Shown: positions 19,941-29,705, counted from the stretch's first letter. The stretch: 64,000 nucleotides of DNA from Stieleria varia (GCF_038443385.1 NZ_CP151726.1:4340001-4404000); one strand, 5' to 3'. The notes: generated from the letters alone by a model not told the origin. Translations and numbers: made by a program.

Positions 19941-20062
19941 GGTCTGGGACGGCTAGAAGCTAGGGTTTGCCGTAGTGGATCTTGCCAAAGATCCCACCGC
20001 TACCACTACCCTGGAGATACGCTACAGGATCTTTAACAAGATCCACTACCCTGGAGATAAGT
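19936..20062. repeat. Partial copy of nested-palindrome element
   Basis: CTAGTGGTCTGGGAC (from about 19936) is followed by GTAGTGGATCTTGCCAAAGA and later GGATCTTTAACAAGATCCAC. These are the same building blocks as the complete element at 43340-43454, but here interrupted and with CTACCCTGGAGATA repeated. The upstream in-frame extension of the MFS gene runs through this repeat and is not real. Confidence 0.65.
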
Positions 20063-20082
20063 CACCCCGTACAACGTCGCGT

Positions 20083-21426
20083 ATGAACCCTGATAGCGAG
20101 CCCCAGCAAGTCATCCGCCCACCGCGATTCGCCCATTTTCCGTTTGATCCCGCTCGCGTACCGTTCTTTTATGGCACAGCGGTTCTGGTCTGCGGCACCT
20201 TGGGCGTGTTGGCCAGTGCGCCGGGACAGACCGTTGGGGTTTCCGTGTTCACGGACTTTCTGATCCAAGCCCACCAGTTGTCACGCAGTTGGATCAGCTT
20301 TGCCTACCTCACTGGCACCATTGCCAGCGCGTTGCTGATCACCCGCGCCGGTCGCTGGTACGACCGCTTCGGAGGACGCTGGGTCGCCACCGCGTCGGCC
20401 GCCATGCTCGCGTTGGTTCTGATCGCGATGAGTTTCTCGGTCTCCATCGCCGGGTTTGTTGCTGCGGGATTGCCAGATCGTTTCCGTGACGGAACTGCGT
20501 TTGTCGTCTTGACGTTGGGCTTTTTTGCGATGCGATTCTTTGGTCAGGGCATGCTGACTTTATCGTCTCGCAACATGGTGTTGGAGTGGTTTGAGCAGCG
20601 ACGTGGAATGGCGATGGCGTTCATCGGCACATCAGTTGCGTTCGGTTTCTCAGCGACTCCGCCGTTTTTCGAGTGGCTGATTCGACAAGGCGGCTGGTCT
20701 TGGGCTTGGCAAGCGATCGCCGCGCTGGTGGCCGGATTTGCATTGATCGCGTTTTGCTTCGGTCGATCAAAACCGGAGGAGCACGGGATGCTGCCCGATG
20801 GGCCGTATGCCAAGGCCGACCGAAAGACGCATGAGGAAACCGTCAGCGGTCGCCAGTTCACGCTTTCCGAAGCTCGGCGAACCTACAGCTTTTGGATCTT
20901 CACCTTCAGCGTGGTGCTATCTGGTTTGCTGCTGACCGCCTTCTCGTTTCACGTCGTATCAATCTTCGCCGACGCCGGCATGAGTCGTAGTCAAGCCGTC
21001 GCGATCTTTGTCCCGGCAGCATTTGTCAGCGTCGCAGTGGAATTGTTCGGCAGTTGGCTCAGCGATTTCGTCAAACTGAAATACTTGGCGATCGTGCAGG
21101 TGCTGGGCAGCCTTTTGCTCTCACTGAGCTTGTCTTCGCTGGGTTCCCAGCTGTCTGTCGTCATCGTGGTTTTGGGGATGGGGATGATGCAAGGCATGTT
21201 CGGGATCATTTCTGCCGTGACTTGGCCGCGGTTTTACGGTCGCACTCATCTGGGAGCGATCTCCGGATTCTCGACGTCGATTGTTGTCGCGGGAACGGCG
21301 GTCGGCCCGTATCTCTTCAGTGTCGCGCACGACCAATTTGGAACCTACCGCCCCGCGACGATCCTCTGTGCCGTACTCGCGGTCGCCCTGCTGGTCGCGT
21401 CACCCAAGGCCGATCGCCCGAAGTAG
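20083..21426 (+). CDS. MFS transporter
   Basis: 447 residues from the ATG at 20083 (MNPDSEPQQVIRPPRF). About twelve hydrophobic segments in two sets of six, split by a charged loop (FGRSKPEEHGMLPDGPYAK...) near the middle. The loop after helix 2 has RAGRWYDRFGGRW, a form of the MFS signature G-x-x-x-D-R-x-G-R-R/K. This is the layout of the oxalate/formate- and monocarboxylate-antiporter-like MFS subgroup, so an organic-acid substrate is possible but not shown. The frame upstream of 20083 crosses a repeat. It is followed by a repeat-bearing gap and then the efflux operon; co-transcription is unlikely. Confidence 0.9.
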   Translation: MNPDSEPQQVIRPPRFAHFPFDPARVPFFYGTAVLVCGTLGVLASAPGQTVGVSVFTDFLIQAHQLSRSWISFAYLTGTIASALLITRAGRWYDRFGGRWVATASAAMLALVLIAMSFSVSIAGFVAAGLPDRFRDGTAFVVLTLGFFAMRFFGQGMLTLSSRNMVLEWFEQRRGMAMAFIGTSVAFGFSATPPFFEWLIRQGGWSWAWQAIAALVAGFALIAFCFGRSKPEEHGMLPDGPYAKADRKTHEETVSGRQFTLSEARRTYSFWIFTFSVVLSGLLLTAFSFHVVSIFADAGMSRSQAVAIFVPAAFVSVAVELFGSWLSDFVKLKYLAIVQVLGSLLLSLSLSSLGSQLSVVIVVLGMGMMQGMFGIISAVTWPRFYGRTHLGAISGFSTSIVVAGTAVGPYLFSVAHDQFGTYRPATILCAVLAVALLVASPKADRPK

Positions 21427-21444
21427 TCATTCTGGGGAGCGTTT

Positions 21445-21590
21445 CCCACTGTTTGACCCGCAGCCGAAGGCGTAGGCGGTAGCGGTGATGGATTCTGCGG
21501 GGCAATCCGGCCGGTGGCGTCTCCTGCGCCTTCGGCTACGGGGCAAACGAAGTTGTTGCGAATGTCAGCCTGGAAAGGCTGACGTACGTG
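21445..21590. repeat. Repeat fragment of the 147-bp module plus REP hairpin
   Basis: TTTGACCCGCAGCCGAAGGC (from about 21451) is a diverged copy of the 147-bp module found in arrays B and C, with its inverted counterpart GCCTTCGGCTACGGGGCAAA shortly after. The hairpin TGTCAGCCTGGAAAGGCTGA follows at about 21563. The remaining ~150 bp before the TetR gene hold TTTGAAACAATCGTTTAAAT-like AT-rich DNA, a possible promoter/operator zone. Confidence 0.6.
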
Positions 21591-21639
21591 ACCCTCTGGC
21601 ACAACTTTTTGACAATTCTGACCACCTGCCCCCCGTTGG

Positions 21640-21742
21640 TGCGATTGGCAATCTTGCAATTCAAACAACTGTTTGAAACAATCGTTTAAATCGTCTTGCT
21701 TTGTTATTTCCTGATCGTGGAGGCCACGTCATCAACGACTCA
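21640..21742 (+). promoter_or_regulatory. AT-rich promoter/operator zone of the RND operon
   Basis: The only repeat-free AT-rich stretch upstream of the TetR gene. It contains the imperfect dyad CAAACAACTGTTTGAAACAA and the neighbouring AATCGTTTAAATCG. TetR-family regulators usually bind such dyads next to their own gene, so autoregulation is likely. No -10/-35 pair is clear enough to name. Confidence 0.35.
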
Positions 21743-22498
21743 ATGGACGCCGACCCACGCAGTCGGCTGATTGCGGCAGCCGGACCTATTTTCGCCGGTC
21801 GTGGATATTCCGGTGCGTCGCTGCGCGAGATCGCGGCGGAGGCCGGTGCGAACGTTGCATCGATCTCGTATTACTTCGGGGACAAGATGGGCTTGTACCG
21901 GGCCGTGATTCAGCACATTCGACGCACGCGAGAGCAGCAGCATGCGATGCCAATGGACCTCGTTGCGCTGCCCGCGCCGACGCGATTGTCCATGCTGGTC
22001 CGGACGATGCTCTCTCGCATGATGGCCTGCAACAACACCGGATGGGAATCGCAGGTGATGACCAACGAGATGATGCAGCCGACCGAAGCGTTCGAGGAAC
22101 TGGTCAAAGATTACTTTCAGCCGCTTTTCACGCTTCTGAAACAAACCATGGCAGAGCTGTTGGCGGCGACGCACCCCAACGTGAAGGAATTCCCCGAGCA
22201 TATGATCGAGCAGCTCGCGCTCAGCGTGGTCGGTCAGTGCTTGTATTACCGCGTGGGAAATCGAGTCGTCGAGATCTTGATTCCCCAGCAGCGACGACAG
22301 GACCACTACAACGTCGACGCGTTGTCGCGGCATGTGATCGCGTTCACGCTCGCCGCAGTGGCCAACCCCGATTTTCACACATGCAGCAATTCCGCTGTCA
22401 ATCTTTCCGCGACCAACGCAGCCGAAACGAGTTCACACACGGGTTCGTTGCCGGTTGATTCATCAGACATATCCGACACCCATCGTTCTGTTTCATAG
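21743..22498 (+). CDS. TetR/AcrR-family regulator (CecR-like C-terminal domain)
   Basis: 251 residues from the ATG at 21743. The N-terminal TetR helix-turn-helix is clear: RLIAAAGPIFAGRGYSGASLREIAAEAGANVASISYYFGDKMGLYRAVI (about 7-56). The C-terminal domain (about 80-210, ...MVRTMLSRMMACNNTGWESQVMTNEMMQPTEAFEELVKDYFQPLF) resembles DUF1956/CecR, typical of TetR proteins that control efflux systems. The last ~40 residues are Ser/Thr/Asn-rich and look disordered. Its stop codon (22496-22498) is six bases before the ATG of the RND adaptor, so the three genes form one operon and the regulator most likely represses it in the absence of an inducer. Confidence 0.92.
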   Translation: MDADPRSRLIAAAGPIFAGRGYSGASLREIAAEAGANVASISYYFGDKMGLYRAVIQHIRRTREQQHAMPMDLVALPAPTRLSMLVRTMLSRMMACNNTGWESQVMTNEMMQPTEAFEELVKDYFQPLFTLLKQTMAELLAATHPNVKEFPEHMIEQLALSVVGQCLYYRVGNRVVEILIPQQRRQDHYNVDALSRHVIAFTLAAVANPDFHTCSNSAVNLSATNAAETSSHTGSLPVDSSDISDTHRSVS

Positions 22499-22503
22499 TG
22501 ACC

Positions 22504-24432
22504 ATGTCCCAACTGACCACCCATTCACCGTCCGATGGTGAGACGCCCATGTCTTCCGATCCACACGTTGCATCGCCGATGAAGCCGAACGGTTCGCCGA
22601 TCGCGGTCAACACGCAGGCTTTCCCAGACGCCAAAGCTCATTCGGGATCCGAGGCATGGAGCAAATCGGTACTGTTCAATTTGGTCGTGCCGTTGCTGCT
22701 GCTGGGCCTTGGTGGCTTGGCCATCGTGGTGTTCGGCGAAGCGAAAGCGAAGCCGCTGCCGCCACCGGATCTGTCTCTTGCGGGACGTATGCAAGCGTTG
22801 CCGGCGGCGAGAGTGGAAGTCGTCCGGTCGCTGGAGTCCACCGGCAAGAAACTGGAACTCGTGGTCGATGGTTCGGTCGTTCCTTACCAGGAAGCACTCG
22901 TGGCGGCGGAGGTTGCCGGACGCGTCGTGCACAAGGAACCGATTTGCGAAGCGGGCTCGGTGGTCAAGCAAGGTCAACTGTTGATGCGGATCGATCCGAC
23001 GGATTACGAGCTTGCCGTGGAGCGTCTGACGCGACAAAAGGAACAAGAGTATCGGGCTTTACAGGAAGTGGACCAGGAGATCGCCAACATCGGTCAGTCG
23101 ATCAAAATCGCCGACCAAGACGTGAAGTTGCAGCAGAACGAAGTCGAGAGGCAGCTTTCGTTGCCCAAGAACTTCGCCAGCCAAGCGGAGATCGATCGCG
23201 CCAAGGGGGCGTTGTTGCAGGCCAGCCAACAGTTGCTCAACTTGAACAACCAAATCCGCTTACTGAGAGCGAGACGAACCAAATTGGAGTCCAGCGAGGA
23301 ACTGGCCGCGACCCAACTGCGTGCGGCGGAGACGGATTTGAAACGCACCGAGATTGTCGCGCCGATCAGTGGCGTCATCGTCAGCGAGCAAGCCGACTTG
23401 AACACGTTTGTCAATCGCGGCACCACACTGGTGACGATCGAGGACACCAGCAAAGTCGAGGTCTCGTCGCGACTCAGGATGGACCAGCTGCATTGGGTGT
23501 TGGATCAGAATGATCCCAACTTGGCCACCGATGGTTACGATTTGCCGGACACTCCGGCGATCATTGAGTTCGACGTCGCGGGACGCGAATCGTCGACGTA
23601 TCGGTGGCGTGGCAAACTGGTCAGCTACGACGGCGTCGGTCTGGACACGGCAACGCGAACGGTCCCCGTGCGTGTCTTGGTCGATTCCCCGAATCAGATG
23701 CTCGACGCCGAAGGTGCGGAATACACCTCGGGTCGTTCCAACGCATTGGTTCGCGGAATGTTTGTCCGCATTCGATTGCAGATCCAGCCCAAGACGCCGC
23801 TGGTGGTGATTCCCGCACAAGCATTGCGACCGGGCAATCGCGTTTGGGTGTTCACCGAAGACGCATCGGTGCTCGATGAGATCGCTCCACCGCAAGGCGA
23901 TGAAACACAAGAAACAGGGGCAGACCCGAAAGAGGTCGCGGTCGTACCGGCAAAGCTGGCAGGAAAGAAAACGGAACCTTTGGATGCCGAGCAGAAGGCA
24001 GCCACACAAAAGAACGACCCCGAGGACAAGGCCCTCAACGCCGTCGATAGTGAAGCGTCAGCGGAGCCTACATTGGATCCCAAGAACTGGATCGCGGGCA
24101 AGGTCACCGTTTCGCAAACCGTTTATCCGGTCGAATCACTCCGGCTTTCGGACACCGTGGAAGATGACCCGTTGGTTTCGCCCGTCGTCAAATCCGCAGG
24201 GCGGATGTGGGTCTGTGAAGCCGCCGGTGATGAGATCGTCGATGGAACCAGGATCGTTGTTTCGCCGCTGGGCAGTGTCGGCGCCGATGGCGTCGCGGTG
24301 CGTATCCCCAATCCAGAGGCCAGCATCGACAACGAGCCCGAGCCACAGTCTGAGCCACAAGCCGAACCGGTACCCGCCACACAGGCCGTCACGCAAGCAA
24401 GCTCCGCGACGCGAGCGGGAGAGTCACGATGA
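22504..24432 (+). CDS. RND efflux periplasmic adaptor (HlyD/MFP family)
   Basis: 642 residues from the ATG at 22504; a GTG at 22498 overlapping the regulator stop is possible. One N-terminal membrane segment (VLFNLVVPLLLLGLGGLAIVVFG, about 57-79). Then come the lipoyl half-motif GSVVPYQEALVAAEVAGRVVHKEPICEAGSVVKQGQLLMRID, a coiled-coil hairpin (about 180-275, ERLTRQKEQEYRALQEVDQEI...), the second lipoyl half (IVAPISGVIVSEQADLNTFVNRGT) and beta-barrel domains. The C-terminal third is unusual. After the barrel segment TPLVVIPAQALRPGNRVWVF an acidic Lys/Glu/Ala-rich insert of ~80 residues splits the membrane-proximal domain, and the protein ends in a PEPQSEPQAEPVPATQA tail. It bridges the pump to an outer-membrane channel, which is not encoded here. 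Confidence 0.93.
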   Translation: MSQLTTHSPSDGETPMSSDPHVASPMKPNGSPIAVNTQAFPDAKAHSGSEAWSKSVLFNLVVPLLLLGLGGLAIVVFGEAKAKPLPPPDLSLAGRMQALPAARVEVVRSLESTGKKLELVVDGSVVPYQEALVAAEVAGRVVHKEPICEAGSVVKQGQLLMRIDPTDYELAVERLTRQKEQEYRALQEVDQEIANIGQSIKIADQDVKLQQNEVERQLSLPKNFASQAEIDRAKGALLQASQQLLNLNNQIRLLRARRTKLESSEELAATQLRAAETDLKRTEIVAPISGVIVSEQADLNTFVNRGTTLVTIEDTSKVEVSSRLRMDQLHWVLDQNDPNLATDGYDLPDTPAIIEFDVAGRESSTYRWRGKLVSYDGVGLDTATRTVPVRVLVDSPNQMLDAEGAEYTSGRSNALVRGMFVRIRLQIQPKTPLVVIPAQALRPGNRVWVFTEDASVLDEIAPPQGDETQETGADPKEVAVVPAKLAGKKTEPLDAEQKAATQKNDPEDKALNAVDSEASAEPTLDPKNWIAGKVTVSQTVYPVESLRLSDTVEDDPLVSPVVKSAGRMWVCEAAGDEIVDGTRIVVSPLGSVGADGVAVRIPNPEASIDNEPEPQSEPQAEPVPATQAVTQASSATRAGESR

Positions 24433-27400
24433 AACGAGCAATCGCGTGGGCGATTTCCAATGGCCCCGGTATGAACGTGTTGGTATTGGGGCTGATGGCC
24501 ATGGGGGCATGGTCGTTGATGTTAATGCAACGTGAGGTGTTTCCAAAGTTTGAGTTGGAGATCGTGATGGTGACGGTTCCCTATCCGGGAGCCACGCCGA
24601 GGGATAGCGAAGTCGCGATTTGCCAAAAGATCGAGGAGTCCATCCGATCGATCGAAGGGATCAAGAAGGTGACGTCGATCGCGCGCGAAGGTGCGGGCTA
24701 CGTCTTGGCAGAACTTCGCAGCGACGTCCGGGATGTGCAGAAGGTGATGTCGGAGATCGATCGGCAGATCAAGCTGATTCCCAGCTTTCCCGAATTTGCC
24801 GAGGATCCCGAGATCCAGCAGATCACGTTTCGCGACGCAGCAATCCGCATCGGAATCATCGGCCCTCCGGATCGTACTCGCGAATCCGAACTCGCGCTGC
24901 GTGAGATCGCCGAAGACGTTCGGGACGACGTGCTGATGCTGCCGACGTGTTCATCCGCGTCGATCATGGGCACACGTCCCTATCAGATCGATGTCGAGAT
25001 CCCAGAAGCCACCTTGCGCAGCTACGACTTGACGCTGGATCAAGTTGCTGCGTCCATTCGGCAGCGAAACATCGAGTTGCCCGGCGGACAGCTCAAGTCC
25101 GAGGGGCAGGAGGTCTTGCTGCGAGCCAAGAACAAAGGCCGCGTCGGTGAGGAGATTGCCAAGTTGCCGTTGGTGACCGACCAACGCGGCGTGGTGCTGA
25201 CGGTCGGCGATTTAGGCTCCGTCCGAGACGATTTCGAAGACTCCTCCGTCGTCGGGGAAATCAATGGTGAACCGGCGATGGTCGTCAACGTCGAGCGGAC
25301 CAAGAGCGAAGACTTGCTGGCGTTGGTCGACGATGTGTACAAGTATGTCGAAGGTAAGACGTTGCCCGAAGGATACGAGTTCGTTGTTTGGAATGACAGC
25401 AGCAAAGAGGTTCGCGGGCGAATCGAGCTGCTGCAACGCAACGGTCTGCAAGGGCTGGCGTTGGTGTTCCTCGTCTTGACACTCTTTCTGGAAATGCGGT
25501 TGGCGTTCTGGGTTGCCTTGGGGATCCCAATCTCCATCCTCGGCGCCGGCGTCGCGTTGGAGTTTGGTGGCCAAACACTGAACATGTTGAGCCTGTTCAG
25601 TTTCCTGGTCGCGTTGGGCATCGTGGTCGATGACGCGATCGTGATCGGCGAAAACATTTACGCGCACCGGCAAATGGGCAAGGATTACCGGCAAGCGGCG
25701 ATCGATGGCACGGTGGAAGTCTTCGGCAGCGTTACGGCCTCCGTGTCCACGACAGTCATCGCGTTCGCACCGATGTTCTTTGTCTCCGGCGTGATGGGCA
25801 AATTCATGGCGGTGATTCCGTTTGCGGTGATCGCCATGTTGGTGATCTCGCTGTTCGAGAGCATTTTTGTCTTGCCGAGCCACCTGGGGCATCGCCATGC
25901 CGGTTTCTTTCGTGTCCTGCAAGTGCTGACGTATCCGGTTCGCCCCATCGGACTCGCGCTGGGGTGGCTGAGCGAGCATTTCAGCATTGCTCTGGAGTGG
26001 GTCTCCGATCGTGTCTATGCACCGGCGCTGCGTTTCTGCCTTCGGTATCCGATGATGCCCATCGCGGTCGCCGTCACACTGTTTTTGATCACCGGCGGAA
26101 TGATCCGCGGTGGGATCGTGCCGTCCGTCTTGTTCCCCAAGGCGGACAACAATTTCTTGCAAGCTTCCATCGTTTTTCCGGATGGAACCCCCGCGATCGA
26201 AACCGACCGAGCGACCCGTCAAATGGAACGGGCTCTGCGCCAAGTCAGCTTGGAGATCGCGGCCGAGCGAGCCGCACGCGAAAAGGTTGACCCACTGACA
26301 CTCTATCCCGGCACCACTGTCGAGAGCACCGGCCCGGTGCGTCTGACGTACCGCGAGGTGGGATCGGTAACGAACCTGCAAAACGCAGCCGGCGGTGGCA
26401 ACAACGGCAGCCATGCCGGCCAGATCTTTGCCGAGCTATTCGACACCGAGATCCGAGAGATCCATAGCCGGGACTTGATCGCCCGCTGGCGCAAGGCGGC
26501 GGGTGAGTTCCCCGGAGCCGAGCGTGTGGTTTACGACGCAGTCGGCGTCGGACCTGGCGGCAAAGCGATCGAGTTCAAGCTGCTGGCGGCCGGTGAAGAC
26601 GAAGAACAATTGTTGGCCGCCACCGAAGACATCAAAGCAAAACTGGCGACCTTTGCCGGCGTGTTCGACATCGCCGACGACAACACGCCCGGCAAATGGG
26701 AGTTTCAGTTCAAGGTCAAGGATCAAGCGTTGGCTACGGGAATCACGCCAACGGATTTGGGAACCACCGTTCGCAACTCGTACTTCGGTGCCGAAGCCAT
26801 GCGGTTGCAGCGTGGCAGGCACGAAGTCAAATTGATGGTTCGCTACCCCGAGGAAGAGCGAAAGAGTTTGGTGAATTTTCGAGACATCCAAGTCCGTGAT
26901 GCACAGGGAAATCAGAAGCCGATCACCGAGCTTGCCGAAATCGACTTGCAACGAGGTTTCTCAGAAATCAACCGCGTCGACCAGATGCGCTCGATCACGA
27001 TCACGGCGGACCTTGATTCCGAAACCGCGAATGCATCGTTGATCATCAGCCAACTGCAAGAAGACTATGTTCCGCAAATGCAGAAGAAGTTCCCCGGTGT
27101 ATCGATCCGATGGGAAGGCCAGGCGGAGCAGAGTCGTGAGTCGGTGGGTAGTTTGTTGGTCGGCAATGCGATCGCCATTTTGGCGATGTATGTTCTGCTG
27201 GTGCTGCAGTTCCGCAGCTATGCACAACCGATTTTGATCCTGATGATCGTGCCCTTCGGGATGATCGGCGCCGTGTGGGGACACGCTTTGTTGGGTCTGC
27301 CGTTAACGCTATTCAGCATGTTTGGGCTCGTCGCGCTCACCGGCGTGGTGATCAATGATTCGATCGTGCTGATCGATTTCATCAACGCCCGGGTGCGTGA

Positions 27401-27740
27401 AGGAATTCCGGTGGCACAAGCGTTGGAGGAATCGGGACAACGGCGTTTCCGCCCGATTTTGTTGACCAGCATGACGACGATAGCAGGGTTGATCCCACTG
27501 ATGCTGGAGAAATCCTTCCAAGCGCAGTTGTTGATTCCGATGGCGTGCAGTTTGGCGTTCGGTTTACTACTGGCGACTGCGTTGGTGTTGTTCCTGGTGC
27601 CCGTGTTTTACACGTTGTACTTGAAGGCATTTGCGGTGGCAGTCGGAGCACTGAGGTTGATCGGCATTGTGAGCGTCAATGACGAAGAAGATTCTGAGAC
27701 ACCAGCAGCCGCAGCGATGAAGACCGAAGCCGCAGTTTGA
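24429..27740 (+). CDS. RND-family efflux permease (AcrB/MdtB-like)
   Basis: 1103 residues. The ATG overlaps the adaptor stop by four bases (ATGA), so translation is coupled. The layout is that of the HAE1 RND family: N-terminal helix, large periplasmic loop, helices 2-6, second loop and C-terminal helix bundle. Helix 4 keeps the proton-relay pair Asp401-Asp402 (VDDAIVIGENIYAHRQ). The usual GVVINDSIVLIDFINARVREG and FRPILLTSMTTIAGLIPLMLE blocks are present in the second half. It should form a trimer and export hydrophobic compounds, metals or lipids using proton flow; the aspartate pair argues against a heavy-metal CusA subtype. The last ~30 residues are a charged Glu/Ala-rich tail. Confidence 0.95.
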   Translation: MKRAIAWAISNGPGMNVLVLGLMAMGAWSLMLMQREVFPKFELEIVMVTVPYPGATPRDSEVAICQKIEESIRSIEGIKKVTSIAREGAGYVLAELRSDVRDVQKVMSEIDRQIKLIPSFPEFAEDPEIQQITFRDAAIRIGIIGPPDRTRESELALREIAEDVRDDVLMLPTCSSASIMGTRPYQIDVEIPEATLRSYDLTLDQVAASIRQRNIELPGGQLKSEGQEVLLRAKNKGRVGEEIAKLPLVTDQRGVVLTVGDLGSVRDDFEDSSVVGEINGEPAMVVNVERTKSEDLLALVDDVYKYVEGKTLPEGYEFVVWNDSSKEVRGRIELLQRNGLQGLALVFLVLTLFLEMRLAFWVALGIPISILGAGVALEFGGQTLNMLSLFSFLVALGIVVDDAIVIGENIYAHRQMGKDYRQAAIDGTVEVFGSVTASVSTTVIAFAPMFFVSGVMGKFMAVIPFAVIAMLVISLFESIFVLPSHLGHRHAGFFRVLQVLTYPVRPIGLALGWLSEHFSIALEWVSDRVYAPALRFCLRYPMMPIAVAVTLFLITGGMIRGGIVPSVLFPKADNNFLQASIVFPDGTPAIETDRATRQMERALRQVSLEIAAERAAREKVDPLTLYPGTTVESTGPVRLTYREVGSVTNLQNAAGGGNNGSHAGQIFAELFDTEIREIHSRDLIARWRKAAGEFPGAERVVYDAVGVGPGGKAIEFKLLAAGEDEEQLLAATEDIKAKLATFAGVFDIADDNTPGKWEFQFKVKDQALATGITPTDLGTTVRNSYFGAEAMRLQRGRHEVKLMVRYPEEERKSLVNFRDIQVRDAQGNQKPITELAEIDLQRGFSEINRVDQMRSITITADLDSETANASLIISQLQEDYVPQMQKKFPGVSIRWEGQAEQSRESVGSLLVGNAIAILAMYVLLVLQFRSYAQPILILMIVPFGMIGAVWGHALLGLPLTLFSMFGLVALTGVVINDSIVLIDFINARVREGIPVAQALEESGQRRFRPILLTSMTTIAGLIPLMLEKSFQAQLLIPMACSLAFGLLLATALVLFLVPVFYTLYLKAFAVAVGALRLIGIVSVNDEEDSETPAAAAMKTEAAV

Positions 27741-27881
27741 GTTGTAGACGCAATTTCGCAACGGCCAGCCTGATACCAAGCGCCCTGAGCCGCGACGCGT
27801 CAGCGGCCGGGGCTTTGCAACGTTCCCACCTCATCCTCCATCGTCGTTCGACCATCCGAATCATAAACGTCCACGGAAAAT

Positions 27882-27960
27882 GGCTCCCCTCTCCCCCAGT
27901 TCCTAGCGAGCCTCAAGCGAGTTAGGAACTGGGGGAGAGGGGCTGGGGGGTGAGGGGGCA
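27882..27960. repeat. GGGGAGAGGGG palindrome, copy 1
   Basis: GGCTCCCCTCTCCCCCAGTT and its reverse complement (AACTGGGGGAGAGG) flank a short centre containing GCGAGCCTCAAGCGAG, followed by GGGCTGGGGGGTGAGGGGGC. Three relatives lie at 48383, 48556 and 58799. It occupies the 390-bp gap 27741-28130 between the RND pump and the sulfatase. Confidence 0.8.
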
Positions 27961-28130
27961 ATGCCGCCCAAAAGCGATCCGAAAACCAGTTCGCGCCACC
28001 AAAAAACCACTCACCACAGAACGCCTTGAGGCGCGCTGTCATCTCTTCCAAGGAACTTGGCATCGCGTCAATCGTTCGAGCATTTCGATTCCTCTTCGAT
28101 TAGAATCTCACGATCCCCTACCGCCTGACC

Positions 28131-29651
28131 ATGAGCAACGCCATGCACCGAAGAACACCACTGATCTTCCCCGTCGCCCCCATCTGCGTTTTCGTCTGCT
28201 GTATTCTGAGCACAAAATTCGCTGCAGCAGAGTCACTCGCCGGTACACGACCGAACATCATTCTGGTAATGACGGACGATCAAGGAATGGGCGACTTGTC
28301 GTGTTTGGGCAACGACGTCCTCAGGACTCCCAACCTGGACAAGTTCTATGAGATGTCGACACGGTTCACCGAGTTCCACGTCAGCCCGACGTGCGCTCCC
28401 ACACGTTCGTCGATTTTCAGCGGACGCCACGAGTTCCGAAACGGAGTGACGCATACGATCAAAGAACGCGAACGGATGGCGTTGTCCACGACGACCTTTC
28501 CGAGTCTGTTGCAAAAATCAGGGTACGAAACGGGCATCTTTGGCAAATGGCACTTGGGCGACGAAGACGAGTACCAGCCGTACAACCGCGGCTTCAGTGA
28601 AGTCTTCATTCACGGTGCAGGCGGCATCGGGCAATCCTACCCCGGCAGTTGTGCCGACTTTCCGCCCAACCGTGACAACGAGGGCAAGTACTTTGACAAC
28701 GTGATCTTGCACAACGACACGATCGTGCAAACCTCCGGCTTCTGTACCGATGTTTTCTTTCAAGCCGCGTTGGGCTGGATCAAGAAGCAACATGATGCCA
28801 AGACGCCGTTCTTTGCCTACGTCTCGACGAACGCGCCTCACGGGCCGATGTTGGCACCCGAGAAATACAAAAAGCGGTTCCGCGATCTGGGCTGGGACGA
28901 AGGCACGCAGGGACGCTACGGCATGATCGAGAACATCGACGACAACTTCGGGACGCTGATGGCCAAGTGTGACGAGTGGAACTTGTGGGACGACACCCTG
29001 GTGATCTTCATGACCGATAATGGTCAAGCCAGCCGGACCGGCAAGCTGAACGGAAAAAAGACAGACCTCTTCACCGCCGGATTCAAAACCGGCAAAGGAT
29101 CACCGTTCGAAGGCGGAACCCACGTCCCCGCGTTCTGGCGTTGGAAGGGCAAACTGGGCGAAGGCGTCGATATCAACGGCTTGACCGCACACATCGACCT
29201 GTACAAGACCTTCTGTGATCTCGCCGGAGTGACCATCCCCGATGGCGTCCAATCGATCGATGGACGTAGCATGCTGCCACTGTTGGAGGACCCCAAGGCC
29301 GAGTGGCCTGACCGCGAAGTGTTTGTCCACCAAGGACGATGGGAAAAGGGAGCCGATCCGAATCAGAGCAAGTTCAAGAACTGTGCGGTGCGTACCCAAC
29401 GCTGGCGATTCGTCAACGACAAAGAACTCTATGACATCGCAGCCGACCCGTACGAAAAAGTGAACGTGATCGAGCAGCACCCCGACGTCGTCAAGAAACT
29501 GCGTGCCGCATACGACCAATGGTGGACGGACACGGTTCCCTTGATGGTCAATGAGAATGCACCATACGCGCCGCAGCAGCCTCAAGCCGTTCGCTATGCC
29601 AAACAGCTTGAGACGATCGGCATTCCGAACTGGACGGCACCTAAGCTGTAG
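28131..29651 (+). CDS. Sulfatase (arylsulfatase-like)
   Basis: 506 residues from the ATG at 28131 (a second ATG at 28143), with a signal-type N-terminus (FPVAPICVFVCCILSTKFAAAE, about 13-34). The sulfatase hallmarks are present: PNIILVMTDDQG (Asp49, Asp50 as Ca2+ ligands), the modification motif C-x-P-x-R as CAPTR (Cys88, oxidised to formylglycine by an FGE enzyme), GKWHLGDEDEYQPYNRGF, and TDNGQASRTGKLNGKKTD. It hydrolyses sulfate esters, probably on sulfated polysaccharides, in the periplasm. Planctomycetes carry very large sulfatase sets. No FGE gene is seen in this window. It is convergent with the next gene. Confidence 0.95.
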   Translation: MSNAMHRRTPLIFPVAPICVFVCCILSTKFAAAESLAGTRPNIILVMTDDQGMGDLSCLGNDVLRTPNLDKFYEMSTRFTEFHVSPTCAPTRSSIFSGRHEFRNGVTHTIKERERMALSTTTFPSLLQKSGYETGIFGKWHLGDEDEYQPYNRGFSEVFIHGAGGIGQSYPGSCADFPPNRDNEGKYFDNVILHNDTIVQTSGFCTDVFFQAALGWIKKQHDAKTPFFAYVSTNAPHGPMLAPEKYKKRFRDLGWDEGTQGRYGMIENIDDNFGTLMAKCDEWNLWDDTLVIFMTDNGQASRTGKLNGKKTDLFTAGFKTGKGSPFEGGTHVPAFWRWKGKLGEGVDINGLTAHIDLYKTFCDLAGVTIPDGVQSIDGRSMLPLLEDPKAEWPDREVFVHQGRWEKGADPNQSKFKNCAVRTQRWRFVNDKELYDIAADPYEKVNVIEQHPDVVKKLRAAYDQWWTDTVPLMVNENAPYAPQQPQAVRYAKQLETIGIPNWTAPKL

Positions 29652-29685
29652 CGACTCTCGCCGATCAGAATCGACGAGCAATCGT

Positions 29686-29705
29686 CCCGGTTGTCACCAA
29701 CCGGG
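29686..29705. terminator. Candidate hairpin between convergent genes
   Basis: CCCGGTTG (29686-29693) pairs with CAACCGGG (29698-29705) between the sulfatase stop and the end of the minus-strand membrane gene, which it overlaps by a few codons. There is no T-run, so a Rho-independent role is unproven. Confidence 0.3.
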
